Shown piece by piece: positions 19,214-25,607 of a stretch of 64,000 bases of DNA. A program made the position numbers and the translations under genes. The DNA is taken from positions 682,001 to 746,000 of the forward strand of contig NC_010794.1 of the NCBI RefSeq assembly GCF_000019665.1, read 5' to 3'. Source of the stretch: Methylacidiphilum infernorum V4 (lineage in GTDB: Bacteria > Verrucomicrobiota > Verrucomicrobiia > Methylacidiphilales > Methylacidiphilaceae). Under the pieces are notes generated by a model. That model had not been told where the DNA came from, did no database searches, and saw only the letters and a list, made by a program, of their open reading frames with translations. How positions within the stretch are numbered: the stretch's first letter is position 1; each line of letters starts with the position of its first letter.

Positions 19214-20017
19214 TTACCTGTACCAGGCGTACCATTCGACCTGTATTTTTTGATCGATGTGGTGAATGTTTTGCCATAGCCAGTAGGCCTGGCTGCCGAA
19301 AATCTTGTATCCTAGAGGAGAGAGCATAAAAAAGCTGTTGCATAACCACTGGAGAAAATAGGGAGAGGTAGTTTTCCCGATGCCCGGGATAACCCTGAAC
19401 ATCTGGCCAAGATCAAGGACGAAGGTGAAATACAAGGGTTGGTCGCTATCCCCGTTGACTATGTAATAAAACTTATCGATTTTTTCATAAGCTTGGTCGG
19501 GAAGAACGTTAAATTCAGCCTGTATTTGTGAAGTGTATCCCCCGTAAGAATGGAAAGGCTCTGAAAGCCAAACGTATTCGGCATAAGAGGAGGCATAGTG
19601 TCGAGCAAATATTTTTTTTGCTTCTTCTCGTGGATATCTTCTCATGGTTACAGGAGAGCCGTTGAACCAGCCTTTGACCCACAATGCAGGAAACTTGGGA
19701 TCTTCGGGTAAAAAAAGATTGCCGACTCCGCCGAAAGGCATTGGAGGGAGCACCGAAGAGTATTTCCAGTCAAAAAAAACGTGGGGTTCTTTTATCGGAG
19801 ATCCGGGCTTTTGGGTAAGGAAAAGCCGGGCATAAATGTCCACCCTCTCGTAATAAGAGGCAAAAAAATAAAAACAGAAAAGGATCGAAGGAATCGACAA
19901 TAACCCCATGACTCTTAGAGTATAGGGAAAATGCTTGTGGTAAGAGAATAAAAAATTCCATCTTTCCTGTGCTGCTTGCACGGGATAGAATAAAAGGAGG
20001 TTTAAATACAACTGCAT
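19214..20017 (-). CDS. Diverged fourth member of the WYAWYR membrane-anchored family
   Basis: Function unknown. It shares with the three genes upstream a single membrane segment followed by YA-LFLT, the strand PEDPKFPALWVKGWFNG, a central YVWLSEP, and the C-terminus IDQKIQVEWYAWYR. It is 267 residues because of about 45 extra N-terminal residues before the membrane segment (YTLRVMGLLSIPSILFCFYF). The internal ATG of RVMGLL is too far downstream to keep the charged lead, so the longer start is kept with modest confidence. It lies at the end of the leftward array and is much less similar to the others than they are to each other, marking it as the older branch. Its stop is one base from the convergent ChaN-like gene. 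Confidence 0.7.
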   Translation of the reverse strand: MQLYLNLLLFYPVQAAQERWNFLFSYHKHFPYTLRVMGLLSIPSILFCFYFFASYYERVDIYARLFLTQKPGSPIKEPHVFFDWKYSSVLPPMPFGGVGNLFLPEDPKFPALWVKGWFNGSPVTMRRYPREEAKKIFARHYASSYAEYVWLSEPFHSYGGYTSQIQAEFNVLPDQAYEKIDKFYYIVNGDSDQPLYFTFVLDLGQMFRVIPGIGKTTSPYFLQWLCNSFFMLSPLGYKIFGSQAYWLWQNIHHIDQKIQVEWYAWYR

Positions 20018-20122
20018 CCGCTTTTTGCGATGTAGTCTGTCCGCTAGAGATCACAGGAATGAATGAGGGGACAAGAATCTATAGGGTTTCTTTTCTTTTT
20101 TCCTTTTATAACAGTTGATCTT

Positions 20123-20785
20123 TTACCTATACCAGGCATACCACTGGACTCGGATTTTCTGGTCGATCCGGGGGACGTTGGTCCAGCGCCAGCTCAAGGT
20201 TGATCCCACCCGTTGGTAACCCGGGGGCTCGAGCCTGAAGAACGTCCCGTAAAGCCACTGGACGTAATAGGGGTTGGATTGCCGGCCTATGTCCGGGATC
20301 GCCATGGTGATCCCTCCAAGATCCATGGTAAAGGTCACTTCCTTTATGGGCCTGTCCAAGTCATCCCAGTTTAAAATACAGATATACTCATCGATCTTTT
20401 GAGCTCCCTCGGCGGGAAGAACGACAAACTCCGCCTGCTTGTGAAGCTCCCCATTTTCTTGGTAGCTAGAAAGCCACACGTAGCGGGAATGGCGTGAAGT
20501 TGTTCCCGTCATCCTTGATTGTGCGGCGGTGTACCTATGCATGGCGAGAGAACGGTCGTTGATCCAGGCCCTAGCCCAGAGAGCGGGATACCGGGGATCT
20601 TCGGGGATGTAGGCACGCATCCCATTATCTAAAGTGATTACTTTTTGGTCAAACCTGACATGGGCTTCAAGGGCATAAGGATAGGTTTTTGACCTGGTTA
20701 GGAACAACTTGGCATAAGTATGAGTCGATTCGATGACATGGTAGAGAAAGAAAAAAGAAAAGAGAGGAAAAAACCCAAAAACCAT
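20123..20785 (-). CDS. Array paralogue C: membrane-anchored WYAWYR-family protein
   Basis: Function unknown; 220 residues. One N-terminal membrane segment (VFGFFPLFSFFFLYHVIEST) is followed by a globular domain predicted outside the membrane. Marks shared with the neighbours are AYIPEDPRYPALWARAWIN, SRYVWLSS, HKQAEFVVLPAEGAQKIDEY, MDLGGITMAIP and the end IDQKIRVQWYAWYR. It differs from copies A and B mainly near residues 35-60 and around the YVWLS motif, so variation is clustered rather than even. TATAAT occurs about 27 bases upstream of the ATG, in the gap after the preceding trbL fragment. Confidence 0.75.
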   Translation of the reverse strand: MVFGFFPLFSFFFLYHVIESTHTYAKLFLTRSKTYPYALEAHVRFDQKVITLDNGMRAYIPEDPRYPALWARAWINDRSLAMHRYTAAQSRMTGTTSRHSRYVWLSSYQENGELHKQAEFVVLPAEGAQKIDEYICILNWDDLDRPIKEVTFTMDLGGITMAIPDIGRQSNPYYVQWLYGTFFRLEPPGYQRVGSTLSWRWTNVPRIDQKIRVQWYAWYR

Positions 20786-20819
20786 GGTTCTTGAAGAATG
20801 TGTATTATACCTGATTTAA

Positions 20820-21212
20820 TTATGGGGGTCCTTGTCCACCCTTCCCCGCTAGTGCCCTGATCACGCCGCCGACCCGGCCCTGGATGTTTTCTCCCACACC
20901 ACGCAGTCCCTCGATTCCTGCGCTGTGGACCCTTCCGAAATGCCCGCTAAAGCCTTCGAGGAGGGCTCCGGCCATGTCCGCAAAAGCCGAGGACCAACCG
21001 TAGGCGATCCTTACGGCCACGAGCGGAAACATGGACCCTGCGTAAATGAAAGCGGCCACGATGTTAATGCCCAGGGAATAAAGCACCCAGGCTCCCGAGG
21101 CTTGCAAAAGCCCAAGGATCGTGTAAACCACCGCACAGAGGAAAGGGGGCTGACCGCCGGAAATTGGGGATAGTTTCAATTTAATTGTCAATTTTTTTAA
21201 TGGATAAGGCAT
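20820..21212 (-). CDS. Chimeric trbL C-terminal fragment, copy 3
   Basis: A 130-residue open frame. The first 18 residues (MPYPLKKLTIKLKLSPIS) are unrelated to TrbL and strongly basic. From GGQPPFLCAVVY on, it matches the last ~108 residues of the complete trbL-like gene almost exactly. The retained part has two probable membrane segments and the Gly-rich cytoplasmic tail (GVGENIQGRVGGVIRALAGK). The last six residues (GGQGPP) differ from the other copies. Whether it is translated is unknown. The intact frame and added start argue against a plain remnant, though very recent duplication could also explain them. Confidence 0.65.
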   Translation of the reverse strand: MPYPLKKLTIKLKLSPISGGQPPFLCAVVYTILGLLQASGAWVLYSLGINIVAAFIYAGSMFPLVAVRIAYGWSSAFADMAGALLEGFSGHFGRVHSAGIEGLRGVGENIQGRVGGVIRALAGKGGQGPP

Positions 21213-21248
21213 AATCTTCTATTATTCATACAATAGTCCTTTCCATGG

Positions 21249-21926
21249 TTACCTATACCAGGCATACCACTGGACTCGGATTTTCTGGTCGATCCGGGGG
21301 ACGTTGGTCCAGCGCCAGCTCACGGTTGACCCCACCCTTTGGTAACCCGGGGGTTCAAGCCTGAAGAACGTCCCGTAAAGCCACTGGACGTAATAGGGGT
21401 TGGATTGCCGGCCTATGCCCGGGATCGCCATGGTGATTCCCCCAAGATCCATGGAAAAGGTCACTTCCTTTATGGGCCTGTCCAAGTCATCCCAGTTTAA
21501 AATACAGATATACTCATCAATCTTTTGAGCTCCCTCGGCGGGAAGAACGACAAACTCCGCCTGCTTGTGAAGCTCTCCGTTTTCTTGGTAGCCATTAGAA
21601 AGCCACACGTAGCGGGAATGGCGTGAAGTACCTGACACCATCATTCTTGCTTGGGCGGCGGAATACTTATGCATGGCGAGAGAACGGCCGTTGATCCAGG
21701 CCTTTGCCCAAAGGGCGGGATACCGGGGGTCTTCGGGGATGTAGGCATGGCTTATCCTTACCCCATCGTAAAAATAATCGACCCTTTGATCAAACCCAAC
21801 ATGAGCTTGTAGTCCGTAGGGATATGTCTTTGCCCGTGTTAAGAACAGCTTGGCGTAAGTATGGGTCGATTCGATGAAATAATAGAGAAAGAAAAAAGAA
21901 AAGAGAGGAAGTAGCCCAAAAAGCAT
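21249..21926 (-). CDS. Array paralogue B: membrane-anchored WYAWYR-family protein
   Basis: 225 residues, function unknown. A membrane anchor (FGLLPLFSFFFLYYFIEST) leads into the same external domain as copies A and C. It has small insertions relative to C (for example YDGVRISHAYIPEDPRYP, and an extra pair near MMVSGTSRH). The C-terminal 110 residues are almost identical to C. TTTGGAGCC sits just before the ATG. It lies 36 bases upstream of the next trbL fragment on the same strand, so the whole array may be one transcript. Confidence 0.75.
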   Translation of the reverse strand: MLFGLLPLFSFFFLYYFIESTHTYAKLFLTRAKTYPYGLQAHVGFDQRVDYFYDGVRISHAYIPEDPRYPALWAKAWINGRSLAMHKYSAAQARMMVSGTSRHSRYVWLSNGYQENGELHKQAEFVVLPAEGAQKIDEYICILNWDDLDRPIKEVTFSMDLGGITMAIPGIGRQSNPYYVQWLYGTFFRLEPPGYQRVGSTVSWRWTNVPRIDQKIRVQWYAWYR

Positions 21927-21956
21927 GGCTCCAAATAAAACTTTTTATCCTTGGTT

Positions 21957-22343
21957 CTAAGGTATTATATCCTTCCCCGCTAGTGCCCTGATCACGCCGC
22001 CGACCCGTCCCTGGATGTTTTCTCCCACACCACGCAGTCCCTCGATTCCGGCAGAATGGACCCTTCCGAAATGCCCGCTGAAGCCTTCGAGGAGGGCTCC
22101 GGCCATGTCCGCAAAAGCCGAGGACCAACCGTAGGCTATTCTTACGGCCACGAGCGGAAACATGGACCCTGCGTAAATGAAAGCGGCCACGATGTTAATG
22201 CCCAGGGAATAAAGCACCCAGGCTCCCGAGGCTTGCAAAAGCCCAAGGATCGTGTAGACCACCGCACAAAGGAAAGGGGGCTGACCGCCGGAAATTGGGG
22301 ATAGTTTCAATTTAATTGTCAATTTTTTTAATGGATAAGGCAT
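21957..22343 (-). CDS. Chimeric trbL C-terminal fragment, copy 2
   Basis: 128 residues with the same foreign 18-residue basic leader as copy 3, joined to the TrbL C-terminal region at the Gly-Gly before QPPFLC. GAGAAG precedes the ATG at a short distance, and TATAAAT lies about 18 bases upstream. It ends ALAGKDIIP, whereas the complete gene ends ALAGKDWT. Two membrane segments are kept, so a product would be a small membrane protein, perhaps able to compete with or pair with the full channel protein (inference). Confidence 0.65.
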   Translation of the reverse strand: MPYPLKKLTIKLKLSPISGGQPPFLCAVVYTILGLLQASGAWVLYSLGINIVAAFIYAGSMFPLVAVRIAYGWSSAFADMAGALLEGFSGHFGRVHSAGIEGLRGVGENIQGRVGGVIRALAGKDIIP

Positions 22344-22379
22344 AATCTTCTCTTATTTATACAATAGTCCTTTCCATGG

Positions 22380-23048
22380 TTACCTATACCAGGCATACCA
22401 CTGGACGCGGATTTTCTGGTCGATCCGGGGGACGTTGGTCCAGCGCCAGCTCAAGGTTGATCCCACCCGTTGGTAACCCGGGGGCTCGAGCCTGAAGAAC
22501 GTCCCGTAAAGCCACTGGACGTAGTAGGGGTTGGATTGCCGGCCTATGCCCGGGATCGCCATGGTGATTCCCCCAAGGTCCATGGTAAAGGTCACTTCCT
22601 TTATTGGTCTATCGAGATGGTCCCAATTAAGGATGCAAACATACTCATCGATCTTTTGAGCTCCCTCGGCGGGAAGAACGACAAACTCCGCCTGCTTGTG
22701 AAGCTCTCCAGTTTCCTGGAAATCGTTGGAAAGCCACACGTAGCGGGAATGGCGTGAAGGTGTTCCTGTCATCCTTGCTTGTGCTACGGAATACTTATGC
22801 ATGGTAAGGGGACGACCGTTGATCCAGGCCCTAGCCCAGAGGGCGGGATACCGGGGGTCTTCGGGGATGTAGGCATTGGAGTTCCCAGCATAAAAACAAT
22901 CAACTCTTTGATCGAACCCAACGTGAGCTTCAAGGGCATAGGGATAAGTTTTTGACCTGGTTAGGAACAACTTGGCATAAGTATGAGTCGATTCGATGAC
23001 ATGGTAGAGAAAGAAAAAAGAAAAGAAGTGAAGGAAACATAAAAGCAT
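22380..23048 (-). CDS. Array paralogue A: membrane-anchored WYAWYR-family protein
   Basis: 222 residues, function unknown. It stands directly after the complete trbL-like gene, separated by about 60 bases, and is therefore likely the original partner. A membrane segment (LLCFLHFFSFFFLYHVIEST) is followed by the family domain with PEDPRYPALWARAWINGRP, SRYVWLSND, VVLPAEGAQKIDEY and the closing IDQKIRVQWYAWYR. One membrane pass plus an external domain is the layout of many secretion-channel accessory proteins, but I see no specific match to VirB8/TrbF or other named components. Confidence 0.75.
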   Translation of the reverse strand: MLLCFLHFFSFFFLYHVIESTHTYAKLFLTRSKTYPYALEAHVGFDQRVDCFYAGNSNAYIPEDPRYPALWARAWINGRPLTMHKYSVAQARMTGTPSRHSRYVWLSNDFQETGELHKQAEFVVLPAEGAQKIDEYVCILNWDHLDRPIKEVTFTMDLGGITMAIPGIGRQSNPYYVQWLYGTFFRLEPPGYQRVGSTLSWRWTNVPRIDQKIRVQWYAWYR

Positions 23049-23109
23049 TGCTTCAAATTGATCTCAAAAACAAATTTAATAACAATCTCCGATCTTCCTT
23101 GATTATTTA

Positions 23110-24705
23110 TCAGGTCCAATCCTTCCCCGCTAGTGCCCTGATCACGCTGCCGACTCGGCCCTGGATGTTTTCTCCCACTCCACGCAGTCCCTCGATTCCT
23201 GCGCTGTGGACCCTTCCGAAATGCCCGCTAAAGCCTTCGAGGAGGGCTCCGGCCATGTCCGCAAAAGCCGAGGACCAACCGTAGGCGATCCTTACGGCTA
23301 CGAGCGGAAACATGGAGCCTGCGTAAATGAAAGCGGCAACGATGTTAATGCCCAGGGAATAAAGCACCCAGGCTCCCGAGGCTTGCAAAAGCCCAAGGAT
23401 CGTGTAGACCACCGCACAGAGGAAGGGGGGCTGACCGCCGGCAGCATTTGCTTGTTCTAAGCATTGTTGGATCGGTATACCTCCTAAAGCCCCGTTATTG
23501 GTAAAAATGCTTTGGAGAAAAACCTGTAGGAGGCTTGAAAAGTTCCCGATGCTGCCTCCAAAAAGATTGGAAAGACTGAGCCCGTTGATGGGCCAACCTA
23601 TGGTCGCCTCGATGATCATCGGGATCATCGCTCCCAGGGTAGTGGCCCCCGCCACAAATCCCATATCCCCACTGGCACTTATGCCAAAGAGGGTATTGAA
23701 AATGATATCCGCCATCATGTAGCCCAGGCCGGCCAGGATACAGTAAAGGGTGGGGACGATGGAAACGGCGACAAGACCCATGAGCATCGGTCTCCAGAGC
23801 CCACGGAAGGAAGCAAAAAAGGTCAGGGGGACAAGGGCGATGCCGAAACCCGTTAAGGCTTGGTAAGCCGCTTCGCTTCCACCCAAGAGAACGATTTGGC
23901 TGAAGATGATGGTAAAAATTGCTCCTATGCAAAGCAGGGCAGCCGCAAGCACGAGGGCGAACACCCAGCCGATGGAAGTCATGAGGGGGACGGCCCATAT
24001 CTGCATCGCGGTGATGGCCTGGGTAGCCGGTGCGGAGGGATCGGCTTTGACGACGTTCATCCAGGAAAGAAGCCCTTGGAAAGCTTGATTGAGGTACTTG
24101 TAGACCACGGGGTTGAAGATCGCCAGGTTGTTGGCCAGGCCAAACATCCGGCTTACAAATATCGGGCCAAATTTAAAGTCGGCTATGTTGCCCGGGCAGA
24201 CCGCCCCGGGAGAAGCGACCACCCCCACTCCACTCGAAGGGGGAACGTGGATCCAACAGATCCACCATTGGGTCGGGGTACTGCCCATTGGGGGATCGAA
24301 CGCCAAATTGGCTATCTCACGGCCCCACTGTAAGCCCCCTTGGATCAAGGCCTGCCTGCCGTAATCGATCAGGTGTTGGGGGAACTGCGCGTAGACGACG
24401 ATCCAGATAATCACCGCATGAATGGTGTAATCGATCAGCTCATCGATGATCGGTCTTCCGAAAGCAACGCGGAACCCTCCCATGGCCGCAGCCATGAAAA
24501 ACAGAAAAGGAGCGATCGTTACAGCGATCGCTTGGCCTTCCTGCCTTGCCTGTTGGCCAAACTGAAAAACTTTTTGGATAAGGGGTCCTAGGCTTGGATC
24601 TACCCCGGAAAGAGCCCCGTTAGGTTGGTAGGGTTGCTGTTGGCCATAGGCTAGGGGAATAAAAAATAAAAAGAAGAACAATAAGAAGAGAGCCTTTTTA
24701 GCCAT
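23110..24705 (-). CDS. TrbL/VirB6-like polytopic membrane protein (conjugation/type IV secretion type)
   Basis: 531 residues from ATG 24705, which begins a signal-like segment (MAKKALFLLFFFLFF to YGQQQ) and has AGGAA upstream. Upstream in-frame codons add 37 residues that look like noise. Several hydrophobic spans follow (for example TIAPFLFFMAAAMGGF, FALVLAAALLCIGAIFTIIF, GIALVPLTFFASF), then the region reused in the downstream fragments. The order of spans, the central soluble loop and the Gly-rich tail resemble TrbL/VirB6 inner-membrane channel subunits. No VirB4, VirD4, VirB8-10 or relaxase gene is in the window, so either the rest lies elsewhere or the protein works on its own. Confidence 0.65.
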   Translation of the reverse strand: MAKKALFLLFFFLFFIPLAYGQQQPYQPNGALSGVDPSLGPLIQKVFQFGQQARQEGQAIAVTIAPFLFFMAAAMGGFRVAFGRPIIDELIDYTIHAVIIWIVVYAQFPQHLIDYGRQALIQGGLQWGREIANLAFDPPMGSTPTQWWICWIHVPPSSGVGVVASPGAVCPGNIADFKFGPIFVSRMFGLANNLAIFNPVVYKYLNQAFQGLLSWMNVVKADPSAPATQAITAMQIWAVPLMTSIGWVFALVLAAALLCIGAIFTIIFSQIVLLGGSEAAYQALTGFGIALVPLTFFASFRGLWRPMLMGLVAVSIVPTLYCILAGLGYMMADIIFNTLFGISASGDMGFVAGATTLGAMIPMIIEATIGWPINGLSLSNLFGGSIGNFSSLLQVFLQSIFTNNGALGGIPIQQCLEQANAAGGQPPFLCAVVYTILGLLQASGAWVLYSLGINIVAAFIYAGSMFPLVAVRIAYGWSSAFADMAGALLEGFSGHFGRVHSAGIEGLRGVGENIQGRVGSVIRALAGKDWT

Positions 24706-24873
24706 GAATGAATTCCTATGTTTATTTAAATAGGCAATTTTTTTGGGGATGCCTTTACCCAAAAGGCTTCTTTTTTCTTTGATCGTGAAAAGAAAAGAAT
24801 GCGCCAACGAACGCATTCCTCTGCCTGGATTTTTTATTTGTAACTCAACTAAGAAGGAGTAATTATTATAGCT

Positions 24874-25098
24874 GTGGATCCCTTAGAAGAAAGAGCACAG
24901 AGAGCGGCAAAGATAATTGCTTCTCCCGGTGATTATCAAGTCTGCGAAAGCTGCGGATCGATCGTGTCTAAAAAGGTCGTCTTTTGTCCAAACTGTAACG
25001 GCTACCGCTTTGATTCCTCGAGGGAAAGGGTTATAGAACAAGCTGAAATTTTGGGCAAACGGGCGCCGACTTCAATCTCTTTTGAAGATTATCTCTAG
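24874..25098 (+). CDS. Small zinc-ribbon protein of unknown function
   Basis: 74 residues from GTG 24874. Two CxxC pairs (VCESCGS and FCPNCNG), 16 residues apart, form a zinc ribbon. A helical charged N-terminus (LEERAQRAAKIIA) and an acidic end (SFEDYL) flank it. It resembles a short conserved protein I associate with Verrucomicrobiota-type genomes, without a known role. The start is odd: AAGGAG at 24854-24859 is 14 bases from the GTG but well placed for in-frame ATT/ATA codons at 24865-24870, so a non-canonical start is possible. Confidence 0.7.
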   Translation: MDPLEERAQRAAKIIASPGDYQVCESCGSIVSKKVVFCPNCNGYRFDSSRERVIEQAEILGKRAPTSISFEDYL

Positions 25099-25150
25099 GC
25101 CCCCTGTTGCCGATATCCTGGCACAGTTATTGCTTATTCAATCCCGTTTT

Positions 25151-25510
25151 ATGAAAAAAATCTCTTTTATTCTTTTTGTATGACTGGGTTTTTATTTTCT
25201 TGGACGCGGAGCGGTAGTTCAGACCCCTAAAGGGCAGAGATTGACCATTCTCAGCGGTATTGAAGAAGCCAAGAACATTCCACCGGGAAAAACGTTTGCG
25301 TTCATATGTGGAAAATGTAAAGGGGTTTGGATGACAAAAGTCAAAAAAGAGAGCCGTGAGCATCTTCTGTGGTTTAATCCTGACCAATCCCAGGATTGTC
25401 CCGGGTTATGCCAGGGATCGGTTCGATCCCAACAAACAAAAGATCGCAAGACCCTTTTTCTTTGCAGCCGTTGTGGAGATCAATCGGCTTTTGCTTGTTG
25501 CGGTGGTTAG
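25151..25510 (+). pseudogene. Cys-rich exported protein with an in-frame TGA in its signal peptide
   Basis: From ATG 25151 the frame reads MKKISFILFV, then TGA (25181-25183), then LGFYFLGRGAVVQTPKG and on without a break to 25510. The two parts together look like a signal peptide followed by a mature protein with three Cys clusters (FICGKCKG, CPGLC, LCSRCGDQSAFACCGG), suggesting a metal-binding protein. It could be a nonsense mutation, a sequencing error, or a gene that really starts later; TTG 25241 gives an 89-residue cytoplasmic form that keeps all the cysteines. Selenocysteine in a signal peptide would make little sense. Confidence 0.5.
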
Positions 25511-25607
25511 CTGAAAAAACCTCTCTGCTTGGAAACACGGCAGCCGCTTTTTTTAAAGGATTTTTCCACGCCATGGAATTCCCAAGGATCCAAGATGAGC
25601 TGGAAAA

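Larger units (their letters stand above)
20123..23441 (-). repeat. Direct tandem repeat array of [trbL 3' part + paralogue] units
   Basis: The same two-gene segment occurs three times head to tail. The trbL-derived portions share nearly all bases, differing at a few scattered positions. Copies two and three are spaced 1131 bases apart. In copies two and three the homology to the full trbL stops at the bases CCGGCGG (reading with the gene), where a different leader takes over. The leader and the spacer after the paralogue are themselves duplicated between copies two and three. This indicates one fusion event followed by tandem duplication, with later divergence or gene conversion in the paralogues. 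Confidence 0.92.

Noticed and set aside
19214-23048. WYAWYR family as VirB8/TrbF components
   Set aside because: Only the layout (one membrane pass plus external domain) agrees; no motif of VirB8/TrbF could be matched.
20123-23441. The repeated region as CRISPR array, insertion sequence or prophage
   Set aside because: Units are over 1 kb and protein-coding, with no short spacers, transposase, terminal inverted repeats or phage structural genes.
25181-25183. TGA read as selenocysteine
   Set aside because: It lies in a signal-peptide core where selenocysteine has no role, and I see no stem-loop of the right form directly after it.
25414-25430. GGGATC-GGTTC-GATCCC hairpin resembling a tRNA T arm
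   Set aside because: The loop does not fit a T loop, no acceptor or anticodon arm lies nearby, and it is inside the Cys-rich reading frame.
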